Assembly (NCBI RefSeq): GCF_024362695.1
Contig: NC_065408.1
Location: 12,276,001-12,340,000 of the forward strand
Direction: 5' to 3'
Source of the DNA: Pectinophora gossypiella
Taxonomy: Eukaryota > Arthropoda > Insecta > Lepidoptera > Gelechiidae
DNA: 64,000 nucleotides
The notes under the pieces are model-generated. The model was not told the DNA's origin. It searched no databases and saw only the letters and a program-made list of their open reading frames with translations. Positions 20,188 through 31,419 of this stretch are shown here, piece after piece. A program made the position numbers and the translations under genes. How positions within the stretch are numbered: position 1 is the first letter of the stretch; the number at the start of each line of letters is the position of its first letter.

Positions 20188-20290
20188 ACAGCCTTACTAT
20201 AAAACGAAGACTAAAGATAATACCAGGTTTAAAATATAGTCCCCGCAACGAACGAAGTCCCGCGGCGGTAGTGTCGTAGATTCTGCATAG
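20188..20290. mobile_element. Half of inverted-repeat element W
   Basis: Matches the right half of the element at 50116-50335 in reverse: ACTAAAGATAATACCAGGTT, then GAAGTCCCGCGGC and TTCTGCATAGG. Confidence 0.55.
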
Positions 20291-20400
20291 GATTAGATAG
20301 ATAGATAGATAAAATACTTTATTGAGCACAATGGACACAAAATACAGAGATAAGGACAACATATACAGAAAAGCTCAACAGGCGGCCTTATTGCTCATGC
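20291..20400 (-). mobile_element. LINE-like 3' tail, family K
   Basis: On the minus strand it ends AATAAAGTATTTTATC and (TATC)n. The same tail is at 58585-58656 on plus. Confidence 0.65.
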
Positions 20401-20439
20401 AGCAATTTCTCTTCTTGTTAATTGGGTAGTTTCCTAGGT

Positions 20440-20700
20440 CAAAGATAAATGCTGAAATTCTGATAACTAAATAAAGACATATCTAAAGGTGACAAGAAGC
20501 GATTTTTTTATCTATTAACTGATTTATGAATTTTAATAAAGAAAAATGTAATAATGATTGCGACATTTTGTCACGTTTTTCTATGACGTCACAGGTTGCT
20601 TTTTCATACAAATTCCGTAGTGAATTCGTGTTTTGACGTTTAGTAAAAAGTAACTGATGGAAACTATTTTATTAGTTCCATTAAAATCTGTGAGGAGTGT
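20440..20700 (+). repeat. Dispersed repeat Q, copy 1
   Basis: Similar along its length to 57495-57900, including TATGACGTCACAG, GCTTTTTCATAC and TTTTGACGTTTAG. No ORF. It is the uninterrupted version of the locus at 57495. Confidence 0.6.
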
Positions 20701-20810
20701 ACTTCAAGCCTGGTATTTGTTTTGTAATAAAGCGGCTAGTGTCAGATTGCATATATCAACGAGGTGTGTACTAAAATTTGGGATATACATTTACGTTACT
20801 ACTGTAGTGA

Positions 20811-21152
20811 CATACATACCTACATAAACAGCCTATATACGTCCCACTGCTGGGCACAGGCCTCCCCTCAATCAACCGGAGGGGGTATGGAGCATACTTC
20901 ACCACGCTACTCCAATGCGGGTTGGTTGGAGGTGTTTTTACGGCTAATAGCCAGGACCAATGGCTTAACGTGCCCTCCGAATCACGGAATCATCTTACTT
21001 TTTCGGACAATCAGGTGATTCAAGCCTGAAAAGTCCTTACCAATCAAAGGTCAGTCTCACAAAGTGATTTCGACAATGTCCCCATCGGGAATCGAACCCG
21101 GACCTCCAGATCGTGAGCCTAACGCTCTTACCACTAGACCACGGAAGCTGTT
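20811..21152 (-). mobile_element. SINE-C copy 3 with 10-bp TSD
   Basis: Full-length copy. TSD ACTGTAGTGA at 20801-20810 and 21153-21162. Confidence 0.9.
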
Positions 21153-21164
21153 ACTGTAGTGAAT

Positions 21165-21945
21165 ACGGCTGGCTACTGTAGTGAACTCCGTTACTTTTGT
21201 TACATGAAGTCATGCTTTCCCTACAGAGTGTGGGCTGGGAGAAAAATAATACTAGGAATTTACCGTATTGCTTATTATCCCGAGCATGTTTTAGAATCGA
21301 CTAAGGGATTACGCTTGCTCTAACGATGAACGTGTGCCGTGTTGTTTAAAATAATTGGCTGGCAACCAACTTTACTGAATAAAGATATTTTTAAATTTGA
21401 ATTATCGTGTCTGAAATATTATTATAATAAAACATAAACCAGTAATTGATTTACTGACGAATTTCTTATCTATGCAGCCTAAACAGCTTTTTAAGTAAGA
21501 AATGATACAATGAATTAAACTTAACACTGAAATAAAATATTAATTAAATTTTCTTATACCAAATTATAAAACAAAAGTACCAAAAAATAAAAACACAATT
21601 AAGTCTTCACAATCTGTTCTTCTTTGATAATTACATAATCCGGTAGATACTCTGCCGCGGAATTCGGCGAAATCCTCCCGCATGGAAGGTGTGCCGATAG
21701 CAGTGTCGAGAGCTATAAATGAAATATAATTGATTTTGGATATCCATACTCAAACCTGACGGACTCAGGCGGCCTAGTGTCGGTGGCTTAGTGCCCGAGG
21801 CGGACATTTCAAAGAGCGGAAGGCCAACGGTAGTAGCGTCTTTATACGCCGTAACAAACCCAAGTTAAAACAACCGCAACAGACCTCGCGGCGCCTGTAC
21901 TTCTACGTAGATAGTCCTTAAAAAGAATTACGGGCGCACCCAATT
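21165..21945. other. No recognised gene
   Basis: Contains a LINE-like tip near 21375-21410 (GAATAAAGATATTTTTAAAT) and a more GC-rich stretch at 21640-21900 that matches nothing else in the window. Confidence 0.4.
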
Positions 21946-21952
21946 CTTCTAT

Positions 21953-22232
21953 CGTGTGGGTTGTGAAGAAGAGTACCAACCTCATCAATCCTGGTGTCAG
22001 GGTTATCATTGAGCCGCCAAAGGCTCCTGACGTGGCTCATGTAACGACTACTTCCTTGCATCATTAAGTAGTAACCGGGACCAACGGTTTAACGTGTCTT
22101 CCGAAGCACGGATCATCTTACTTTCGGACAATCAGGTGATCAGCCTGTAATGTTCTAACTAAACTAGGGACCACAAAGTATTTTTTGTGATATGTCCCTA
22201 CCGGGAATCGAACCCAGGACCTCCGGATCGCA
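21953..22232 (-). mobile_element. SINE-A copy 4, head truncated
   Basis: The body and tail are intact (TTCTATCGTGTGGGTTGTGA on plus). It stops just past the B box, so the A box is lost. Confidence 0.85.
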
Positions 22233-22234
22233 AC

Positions 22235-23050
22235 CTTATCTTAAAATTATCTAGTAAGCTTTACGATATTATTGTCCAAACTTTGTAGTTCTTGTAGATT
22301 TGTTACTTTTTCGTCGTGACACCGAGAACTGTATAATTTCGTTGACTAATTTCGTCATTTAGTCAACGAGTGTCTTGCTTTTGAAACGATAACAATCTTA
22401 ATTAAAAAGGGCCGAAAAATTAATTAAAACCTACATAATCTGTTTACGTCGTTTTTGTTTACCTTCGTTATTCAGGAGAGGCTTAACTCGCAAAAATAGG
22501 ATCCAAAATTGTTGGTTAATTCTTGTAAGAATGTTTTTAAATCTAGATTAAGAAATTAAAATATTGCTAAAATTTTATCTTTTTAATTTTCAAATTTATC
22601 TCTCTCTCGGGAATCAAAGAAAACTATGGTTTCTAGGGTGTAGAACAAGATGAAGGCAGGTATAATAAAATTGAAGCGTAGATTTTTTTACTCTAGCTGC
22701 CTCCATTGCTGACAAGAGAAAAAGGGCTGTATTCTAAAAGTTGTATTCAATCTGATGATTTATTAAAATACTTGGGCAAGGCAGACAGGTCGAAACTTTC
22801 GAAGAGTCTGGAAACAAGGTCTCGCTATAAATAAATGAAGCAGCAGATCGAGCTGTTATAAATTATGTACCACTGACGTTCCCGTTTGTCTAAAGTCGAT
22901 ATTTCGCTTATTAAAGTCCCACCAAACTTGGTTTTCATCTTTCATCGTTCAAGGCTACTTGAACATTTATAATTAGCCTTCTTATACAAGAATCAGTGAA
23001 TTCGAGGCCGTACAAATACCTAAAAGATAGGTACACAGAGACCCAAATTT
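22235..23050. other. No recognised feature
   Basis: AT-rich spacer of 0.8 kb without a window match. Confidence 0.4.
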
Positions 23051-23063
23051 TCCTTTAAGGCCT

Positions 23064-23355
23064 CATCACCACCATCACCAGCCCATTAACGTCCCCACTG
23101 CTGGGGCACGGGCCTTCTCTATGGATGGATAGGGAGATCGGGCCTTAAACCACCACCCGGGCCCAGTGCGGATTGGTGATTATTAACGACTGCTAATGCA
23201 GCCGGGAGCAACGGCTTAACGTGCCTTCCGAAGCACGTAGGAGCTCGAGATGAAAACTTTTTTTTGTGGTCACCCATCTTAAGACCGGCCTTTGCTAAAG
23301 TTGCTTAACTTCAACAATCGCAGACCGAGCGCGTTTACCGCTGCGCCACCGAGCT
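23064..23355 (-). mobile_element. SINE-B copy 5 with 12-bp TSD
   Basis: Complete copy. TSD CCTTTAAGGCCT at 23052-23063 and 23356-23367. Confidence 0.93.
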
Positions 23356-23411
23356 CCTTTAAGGCCTATCCAATACTTATTTGCCATTTAGAAAGAGGTA
23401 CTTCGGAATAT

Positions 23412-23654
23412 ATAAACAGCCTATATACGTCCCACTGCTGGGCACAGGCCTTCCTTCAATCAACCGGAGGGGGTATGAAGCCTGGGCCAACGGCTTCAAG
23501 TTTTTACTTATTCAGACAATCAGGTGTTTCAAGCCTGAAAACTCCTTACCAAACAACAGTCTCACAAAGTGATTTCGACAATGTCCCAATCGGGAATTGA
23601 CCTACAGACCTCCAGATTGTGAGCCTAACGCTCTAACTACTAGACCACGGAGAA
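23412..23654 (-). mobile_element. SINE-C copy 4, internally deleted
   Basis: The 3' end and tRNA-like head are present, but roughly 75 bases of the middle (between GGGGGTATG and AACGGCTTCAAG) are missing. Confidence 0.8.
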
Positions 23655-23659
23655 TGTTA

Positions 23660-24500
23660 CTGGTACGTCGTAATGTCACAGAGTAAATAATAGTGTAATG
23701 TTTACTCCAAAAATATCACACAGATTGTGGAAAGGGAAACCAAATAATGTGTTGACTTTCAAAACTTGTTCTTTCTTTTATAGCTCCGGGCTGAAGTTTG
23801 AAAAACTTATTAGGTTTTACTATGTAATTGTGTCCAGCCATATTAAGCCAGTCTGTAAAGAAAATGAAAATTTTATTGGTAATATACTATTACAAGTCAT
23901 TAATTAAGTAAATACAATAATTCAGAGTAGGTACGTTAAACGTACTTAATGAATCGACATGAATAAGACAAACAATATCAATACAATATCAATTAAATAT
24001 AAAATCATCAAGTAATATTAATCGTAATCGAATATCATTCCATATAAAATAAATAAATTATTAAAATACAATTACAAATTAGAAATAATCAATTAAAAAA
24101 TGAAAAATCGTAAAATTGCTTCTCAAGAAGCCACGTTTTTATTCGAAAGAGCTCGGGAACTTTAGTTGTACGTACTGTTTATGTCATAAATGTGTAGGTA
24201 CAAATCCTTATGTCATCACTCTACTTAATATAATCTAAAGCTATAAAGGATGCCTAAATTAATGATTAATTGCAATAGGTACCTATTTATTTGGTTTCCC
24301 AAGACCTGTGTCTTATCTTTTTTTAACCATCGTTGTTTTTTTTTTTTTTGTAATTGCACTTGTTTTTTTTCTCTAACTATTGTCATTGTGTTGTTGTAAG
24401 TTTGTGAAAACTACAAATCACATTCATAAAATGTTTGACCAAATCACTCATTCTTAACTATTTTGTTATTTTAAATACTTATTCTAAATTATTTTGTAAT
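23660..24500. other. No recognised feature
   Basis: AT-rich spacer with poly-T runs near 24330-24370. No credible ORF. Confidence 0.4.
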
Positions 24501-24505
24501 CTTCC

Positions 24506-24670
24506 CGCAAATTGGAGAAGTCCTTAGAAAAGGTTCAGTACGATCTACTCTGAATCGGCGTGCGTATATGAAACGATTGATGAATGTGGAGGAAGCAAGA
24601 GAAGTATATTAGGGTCGTAGCAAATGGAATTCCATAGTATCTGCTTACCCCGGTGGGAAATATTGTCGCG
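24506..24670 (+). pseudogene. LINE ORF C-terminus, family H, copy 3
   Basis: Best-preserved coding stretch of the family: GEVLRKGSVRSTLNRRAYMK, then RLMNVEEAREVY, one TAG, and GRSKWNSIVSAYPGGK. This resembles the ends of RTE-type LINE ORF2 proteins with a VEEA..DRSKW motif. The family-typical Asp in DRSKW is replaced by Gly. The 115 bases after it match the segment after H copy 2. Confidence 0.75.
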
Positions 24671-24789
24671 AATGAAAAATAATAAGTTATTTTATGAAAT
24701 TATGTACCTATTTAATCCACACCTTTTTCATACAATTTTATTTTTAGGTACGATGTAATAGCTACCTATCTTCAACATAATTGTGATTA

Positions 24790-25900
24790 CGTCGGAGGCC
24801 TAAAAATAAATTAGGTACGATAAGATATGCCACTACTGGCAACAGAGTGGAAATTAAGTGGCTAATCGAACGAATATTCATAATTAATTAGGCACGGCAG
24901 CACCTGGCAGCTTTTCTTTTTTTAATAAAAATACAGCGGCGGTTTCGAATTTATTTAAGTACTTACAGAGCAATTTGAATATTCATATTTTAACTTTAAG
25001 CTTCTGAGGATTGTAAATATTCGAATCAATTTTGTAATTATAAAGTTTGTGTATAAACAGTCGTTATGTAGAAACAACAGTTTTACTTATTTGTGATTAA
25101 AAATATTAAATTTTAAAATGTGTGATAACGTGCGTAATATATTTGAGGAAATATCTTATATTTGGAGCTTCATGTGAGTCATAAATATCTGCTCAAGATA
25201 TGTAAGTATTCTATTATATTTTGTTTTGATAGGTTAAGCAACCATGGTACAAAATAAGTGCCTCTAAATGTCAATAACTCATTATTTATTGCTCCACGTA
25301 TCTGTATTTTATCGAAAATTTCGGCCACACGACGCAACTTCGATCGCATTTAACGATTCCATCAAATTTTAATTTGCCCTGCTTTTGGTCTGGAAATAAA
25401 TCACAATTTCATGCCAAGCTCATCATTTATTCGTTTATCGATTACGATCAACAATAAAAGAGAGAAAATGGGGGAAAATCGACAAAAGTTCGGATCGCCG
25501 TCGAGGAAAAAATACTTCTTTTTTGTCGAACAATGCGCTAGGCGTATTAAGTGAAAACAGCTTTGAGGATCTGAAATTCAAATAAGTTTCCTATCTGAAA
25601 AAGAAAGGAGAGTCAAATGTTTCTTGTACGAGTATGTGCGTACAATAAGGAATATTTGATTCGATTTTTGATTTAAGTGTATTTGGTGTCGTGAGAAATG
25701 TGTTAGTGATTTTACGATTGGTGAGTTAGCGAGTATGTTGTGTTGGATAGACGATAATTCTTATTTGTTTGGAAATACGGCAGTTAATAATACTCAGGTT
25801 GGTACAACGCGTATTCTTCTTCCATTCATCTCTGTTAGTCGTCAACTCAGTACTCACATTTTTCATACACATTATCCTTCTTCACACAACCCATTCACGC
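24790..25900. other. No recognised gene
   Basis: A 1.1-kb AT-rich region. A 28-codon frame at 25468 (MGENRQKFGSPSRKKYFFF) is too short to support. Otherwise no window matches. Confidence 0.4.
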
Positions 25901-25911
25901 TTTGTTGGGTT

Positions 25912-26128
25912 AGTGACATCGTAACGAAAACTTTGATGGATGATTCAGGTCATGATTCTCACTTGATATCAAGTGGAATTTTCCGTCGCATAAGTATGGA
26001 ACGGAAAATAATTAAAAAAAAAACAGAAAAAATCATGAGTTTTCCGATAGGAAATTCCACTTGATATCAACTAAGAATCATGGTCTGAATCATCCCCCTC
26101 AGTATTCGGTACGGTGTTACTAACACCC
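25912..26128. mobile_element. Foldback element E, copy 2
   Basis: Both arms intact: TTAGTGACATCGTAACGAAA to GATATCAAGTGG and the complement ending GTGTTACTAACACC. The A-rich centre is short. Confidence 0.85.
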
Positions 26129-26159
26129 ATACCTACTTGTATGGCTACCTGTACTGGTA

Positions 26160-26372
26160 TGGGTTGTAAGTGACGTCGTAACGAATACTGAGAGGGATGA
26201 TTCAGATCATTATTCTGAGTTAATATCAAGTGGAATTTTCAATCGCAAAAGTATAGAATTGAAAATAATAAAAAAGAAACTAATAAACAAAAAATTCCAC
26301 TTGATATTAACTCAGAATTAATGGTCTGAATCACCCTCCTTAGTATTCGTTACGATGTCACTTACACTCTGT
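26160..26372. mobile_element. Foldback element E, copy 3
   Basis: Both arms intact, with the variant end GTAAGTGACGTCGTAACGAA and GATGTCACTTACAC. It lies only about 30 bases from copy 2, in the same arrangement. Confidence 0.85.
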
Positions 26373-26588
26373 ATACATACACGCTCATACTTTATAGTAA
26401 ATAATACTTCTGTCTCGTCAAAATCTACTAAGTACCTACTATTTCAAAAGACTATTAATAATTTGATAGACCAATCAAGTAATTGTTGCGCCCTTGAATT
26501 GTACGATGTTCAATTTCAAGATAAGTGTGTTGTATTAACGTTTCGTTCGTAGCTATTAGATTATTATCGACATTATTAGTGAGAAGGT

Positions 26589-26887
26589 TGAGGAGCTCGG
26601 TGGCGCAGCGGTAAACGCGCTCGGTCTGCGATTATTGAAGTTAAGCAACTTTCGCAAAGGCCGGTCATAGGATGGGTGACCACAAAAAGAAAAGTTTTCA
26701 TCTCGAACTCCTCCGTGCTTCGGAAGGCACGTTAAGCCGTTGGTCCCGGCTGCATTAGCAGTCGTTAATAACCACCAATCCGCACTGGGCCCGCGAGGTG
26801 GTTTAAGGCCCGATCTCCCTATCCATCCATAGGGAAGGCCCGTGCCCCAGCAGTGGGGACGTTAATAGGCTGGTGATGATTATGATG
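26589..26887 (+). mobile_element. SINE-B copy 6 with 11-bp TSD
   Basis: Complete: head GAGCTCGGTGGCGCAGCGGT, 5S-like GAAGTTAAGCAACTTTCGCA, and GATGGGTGACC. TSD AGTGAGAAGGT at 26578-26588 and 26888-26898. Confidence 0.95.
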
Positions 26888-26907
26888 AGTGAGAAGGTGA
26901 AGGTCAT

Positions 26908-27100
26908 GAAGATTATCACGTGCTCAACTATACAGGAAAACATCGTAAGGAAACCCACATCCCCGAGAAATGTGTTTCGGAGGGTTGCGACGTAACCTGT
27001 ATTGGAATGGTTTTCCCTTCGCGGGTGGAATGTCAGACATAAAGCAATTAACCGGACCCGTCACATCTTCAGGTTAGGTAAATGCACCCTGTGATAAAGC
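26908..27100 (+). mobile_element. SINE-D copy 5, both ends truncated
   Basis: Body from GATTATCACGTGCTCAAC to CACATCTTCAGGTTAGGTAA; the tRNA-like head is missing. Confidence 0.75.
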
Positions 27101-27182
27101 TATGGAAATGACTAGCGTCTGTCAACGTTCTAATGACAGGTGTCACGTGTCTTCTGAAACACGGTCGTATCATCTGTTACTA

Positions 27183-27240
27183 CATTGTTTTAAGTTTACG
27201 CGGTTCAAACGCGGTAAGAACCCGTTATTATGTGTTTCAT
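27183..27240. mobile_element. Element X fragment
   Basis: TTTTAAGTTTACGCGGTT followed by AAACGCGGTAAGAACCCGTT and ATTATGTGTTT: both outer parts of X, with the interior lost. Confidence 0.65.
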
Positions 27241-27276
27241 CTGTTACTGTCCGAAGATTACATTATTTGTACTCAA

Positions 27277-27590
27277 TCTTCTTCTTATTATGTGGGTTGT
27301 GAGGTGGAATACCAGCCTCATCAACCCTGGTGTCAGGGTTATGATTGAGCCGCCAAAAGTCCCTGACATGGCTCATGTAACGATTACTCACTTACACCAG
27401 TAAATAGTAACCGGGACCAACGGCTTAACGTTCCTTCCGAAGCACAGATCCTCTAACTTTCGGACAATCAGGTGATAAGCCTGTTATGTGCTAACCAAAG
27501 TAGGGATCACAAAGTAATTTTTGTGATATGTCCTATATGGGATTCGAACCCGGGACCTCCTGGGCCACAACTACTGGGCCACAGAGGCCG
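27277..27590 (-). mobile_element. SINE-A copy 5
   Basis: Near-complete minus-strand copy with some head damage. Imperfect flanking repeats (TTATTTGTACT before, TTATTTTGTACT after) look like an aged TSD. Confidence 0.88.
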
Positions 27591-27649
27591 TTATTTTGTA
27601 CTTAATAAACAACCACTAGATAATATTATACATATAACATAAAAAACGG

Positions 27650-27715
27650 GCTTCTTCCAATCAACTGGAGATGGTATAGAGCTAAAACCACGCTGCTTCA
27701 GTGCGGGTTTGTGCC
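27650..27715 (-). mobile_element. SINE-C fragment
   Basis: Diverged 3'-body fragment (CACGCTGCTTCAGTGCGGGT). Confidence 0.5.
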
Positions 27716-27719
27716 TTCA

Positions 27720-28435
27720 CTGGTGTTTGGACTGGAAGGAAGCTCCAACCACAAGAAAGATAAGACTCATTTATAATCATTATAAAATTGAAAGTAAGTA
27801 CCTATTGAGAGCACGAAGTTGCGCGTCTCAAGGCGGTTGGCTCTTTATAATTAGGGGTCTCGTACCATTCGTTGAGTGGTTTCGTCTAAAGTTAGGGAAT
27901 CCGGCACCCTTTCCACATGATTGATCAATAGAGGCCAAGATAATGCTTTTCCTCAAGTTTTCGTTATTACCCGTTTAGGGGCGCTGGCAAAATAAATGAC
28001 TATAGTATTGAGAATATCTAAATGCGACTGTTTTACGATTATAATTATGTTTCTGAAACATACCTTAAGTTAACAGTAAACGTCTTACTCCTACATCGAA
28101 ATTACGAAATATATTCCATCACGCTGATTCCAATTACGGATTGTTGATTGAATACCCAGAAAAGTTCTATTCTTATATTGACTTTGCCGCGGTAATAATA
28201 ATGTCAATGCTTCCGGTTCTATGGAACAAATGATTCGCACGAGATCGCAGACGACAATTCTACGAATAAGCCAACGAGAGACACCCTTAATTTTATAAGT
28301 ATGTTTTATTTTATTTGTTTTTTTTTTTCTCTTTTTTTTCATTTATTTTGTGAATTCTCATATTTTCACCAATATACAGATACAGGCCGAGCCTAGCGTG
28401 GGAGACTTTGAAAGTATATTGCAAAAGCGGTACTA
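27720..28435. other. No recognised feature
   Basis: AT-rich spacer. Two open frames of 71 and 83 codons show no recognisable content. Confidence 0.4.
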
Positions 28436-28441
28436 ACTTAA

Positions 28442-28800
28442 CTACCCACATTTGCAAAATAAGTATTTCCTTGTATTTTCTGATATACATTTTTTTTTAA
28501 ATTTAAATGGGTTTGCTCTTGACTTCGTTCTTCCACGAGGAGAAGAAGAGATCGACGTTGGAACGAGCTTACCCGGAAAATGCCTTTTCACCCGTGATTT
28601 AAAGGACCCCAGGTTATAAGATTCAGGAAAAACCGACGCCGGTAGCCCATTCCATTCCTTGGCTGTGCGCATTATGAAGGATGTATTCCACCACTAATGT
28701 TATGTCAACCAAGTATGGATGGTAACCCGCCGTATGTCTGGATGTCCTCAGATGGAATGGACTTGGTGGAATGAGCTGATGGAGCTCATGTGCACACATT
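28442..28800 (-). pseudogene. LINE ORF2 C-terminal remnant, family J
   Basis: Minus strand. The upstream part gives ELHQLIPPSPFHLRTSRHTA then GYHPYLVDI. After a short frame-breaking change comes MRTAKEWNGLPASVFPESYN, then LGSFKSRVKRHFPGKLVPTS and a basic tail. This is the same family end as at 10573-10821 and 56935-57127. The frameshift and missing 5' part mark it as dead. Confidence 0.82.
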
Positions 28801-28809
28801 TTTCGTATT

Positions 28810-29060
28810 TGTATTTTGTAAAGTGATAAATTTGGAAAAACCTAAGATAAAGTACATAGTAAGTAGATAGTGCCTGTCGTGTATTGATACTGCTATCCTT
28901 GTCTCGGGCGCATACGTCATCTGAATACAGAGCAAGACAAACAGTCAGTCAATGCAGGACGGTCTGCCTGTGCAGAGTGATGGTGTGCTGGCGAGCCAAA
29001 TCATGAAAGTATACAAAAGGTGTACTTTACAGTGCGCCCTTGGGTAAGCCCGTATCCTAC
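28810..29060. other. No recognised feature
   Basis: Spacer of mixed composition. Confidence 0.4.
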
Positions 29061-29073
29061 AATAACATTGGCC

Positions 29074-29185
29074 GTAGTCGTTATATGAGTCATGTCAGGG
29101 GCCTTTGGCGGCTCAATAGTAACTCTGACACCAGGGTTGATGAGGTTGGTAATTCACTTCACAACCCACACGATAGAAGAAGAAG
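29074..29185 (+). mobile_element. SINE-A 3' fragment with 9-bp TSD
   Basis: Only the last 112 bases of SINE-A, ending CACACGATAGAAGAAGAAG. TSD ACATTGGCC at 29065-29073 and 29186-29194, so it inserted in truncated form. Confidence 0.85.
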
Positions 29186-29226
29186 ACATTGGCCCGTGTT
29201 CATTTTCCTGTGCAATACAGGCTGAT

Positions 29227-29320
29227 CTTCTTCTATCGTGTGGGTTGTGAGGTGAATTACCAACCTCATCAACCCTGGTGTCAGGGTTGCTATTGAGCCA
29301 CCAAAGCCCCTGACATGGCA
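29227..29320 (-). mobile_element. SINE-A 3' fragment with 14-bp TSD, tail to tail with its neighbour
   Basis: Reverse-oriented last 94 bases of SINE-A. TSD CAATACAGGCTGAT at 29213-29226 and 29321-29334. Together with the fragment at 29074-29185 it forms a natural hairpin of about 90-bp arms. Confidence 0.88.
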
Positions 29321-29468
29321 CAATACAGGCTGATGATGATGAATGATTGACTTATACTTTTCAAGTCATTTATTTACCCGCAGATTTTTTATAATAATGA
29401 ACTTAATATACCTATCCGTAATTCTCGTTTTTGCCTTTCTGAAGATTTTGTAGATTTGATAAAATATT

Positions 29469-29754
29469 CGGGTTGGGGTCCGGTTTTTTACAGAAGCGGC
29501 TGCCTGTCTGACCTTCCAACCTGCGAAGGGAAAACTAGCTCAATACAGGTTAGGTCACATACTATATTCTCGGGAATGTGGGTTTCCTCACGACGTTTTC
29601 CTTCACCGCTGAGCACGTGATAATCATTTATGATCCAAACATGAATCCGAAAACAAATTCGACAATATTGGTTTAGGCATGTGCTGGATTCGAACCAGCA
29701 ACCTTAAAGTGAAACGCAAGCATTCTACCAACTGGGCTACCACGGCTCGGCGGC
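29469..29754 (-). mobile_element. SINE-D copy 6 with 14-bp TSD
   Basis: Head GTGGTAGCCCAGTTGGTAGA on the minus strand. The 3' tip past ACCGGACC is missing. TSD TTTGATAAAATATT at 29455-29468 and 29755-29768. Confidence 0.92.
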
Positions 29755-29769
29755 TTTGATAAAATATTT

Positions 29770-30770
29770 TAATATAAAATATAGTCAAAAAGTAATCATG
29801 AAAAGTAATTTCCTTCTACCAACTAATTACGGAGGCCTATTACTTTGGCCGGACGTGTAGGGAAACGACTTACAAAACGATTCTTATTCGAGTAAAAGGG
29901 TAAACTTTGATGTTTAGTCGAGTTTCCTAAGTAGTCTTATCTGCTTATCAGTTAGAACGTTGCGGGATTAGAGGTACTACCTAATCTATATAATTACGCC
30001 ATTGCAGTGGTTCATATTAAGTCCCTTTAATCTTACAGATTTATGAGGCTTAGAAGATTTGTAGGGAATATTTGATTGATGTTTATGAAGTGAGGTAATG
30101 AACATTTAATTTTAAATATTATTGCATAGATATGCATGTTGTGGCGATTCTATAGAGCATAAAATAAAATTACGCTTGGTCGCACCTAGAGGCGATAGTC
30201 GCAATATCTATAATTCCAGACGACTTTGAGATTGGATCGTAGGCAACTATCAAGCAATCATAAATCTTAATATTTTCCTTCTTAAGAAATACCTGGGAAC
30301 TCAATATTTTAGTCTTGTAATAGGCTACGAGACTATTATAGGTGATAACAAAGGCATCGATAATTGCCAGCGAAATTGATTCCGACTCCAAAGATAAAAG
30401 TTATTGTTAAATGTATGTATGAATATAATTTACTTATAAGTAGGCATTATTTCGTGGAAACAGTTCCAATGCCAATACTTATAAGTAAAAAGTCGATTCG
30501 ATATTCAAATTGAATGAAGGTACAAAAAGGGTCTTTACGACTTGGGCATAACCAGATTTTGATTATGGGTGGCAATTAAATCTAGATTGGGGCTTTGGTG
30601 CAAGGGAAGCAGAAACATCAGCTAAATCTATGGGACATTCCTTTCAGAATTTCAGATTTTATACTTTCCAGAATTTATACAAGGTACACATTGATAAGTA
30701 CCTAAGTACTATCAATGTAACGGCTTGGAAGCCGTGAGGTAGTGGACTACCTCACTACTGGATCCAAACA
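29770..30770. other. No recognised feature
   Basis: A 1-kb AT-rich spacer. A 73-codon minus frame at 30170-30391 is not recognisable. A short inverted pair around CGGCTTGGAAGCCG lies at 30721. Confidence 0.4.
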
Positions 30771-30786
30771 TTGCCCTTAATCAACT

Positions 30787-31072
30787 TCTTTTATCGTGTG
30801 GGTTGTGAGATGGATTACCAACTTTAGCAATCTTGGTGTCAGGGTTATTATTGAGCCGCCAAAGGCCGCTGACATGGCTCATGTAACGATTACTCACTTA
30901 CATCAGTATGTAGTAATCATATCACTTTCAGATAATCAGGCGATCAGCCTTTAATGTCCTAACCAAACTAAGGATCACAAAGTGATTTTTGTGATATGTC
31001 CCCACCGGGATTCGAACCTGGGACCTCCGGCTCGTGAGTCCAACGCTCAACCACTGGACCACAGAGGCCGTT
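30787..31072 (-). mobile_element. SINE-A copy 6 with 12-bp TSD
   Basis: Head intact; about 35 bases of the shared body (around the GTGCTTCGG motif) are deleted. TSD CCTTAATCAACT at 30775-30786 and 31073-31084. Confidence 0.92.
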
Positions 31073-31089
31073 CCTTAATCAACTAAAAC

Positions 31090-31400
31090 AATGAATACTC
31101 TCTCGATCAAACTCCATTGCGAATTGAAGGCTCGAACTCTTTATAAAAACTTTCACATATGGGTGCTGAAAAATTTTGAAGCGTTAGAACGTGAATTACA
31201 GCACGTAAATCACGTAGCGATTACGTCACGCGCAGTTAACCAATGTGAGAATTCGCGTCGGTGGTTCGTACGCGCAACGGTTGTATAATCGGACTCACAG
31301 TTCTAATCCGCAACCACGGTGGAACATGTCGCGGTTCACAAGTTATTATGGATGTTTTACACTATATATTACTGCTATGGCACGACAAAGACAGTTCAGA
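31090..31400. other. No recognised feature; unusual CpG-containing stretch
   Basis: A 65-codon plus frame (31091-31288) contains no known domain. The 31205-31300 part is relatively CpG-rich and includes GATTACGTCACG, a CRE-like sequence. Confidence 0.3.
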
Positions 31401-31419
31401 ACAATAAACTACTAAATAA

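Noticed and set aside
26640..26690. Possible 5S rRNA gene
   Set aside because: Only the internal promoter region is present, fused to a SINE body; the 5' and 3' parts of 5S RNA are missing.
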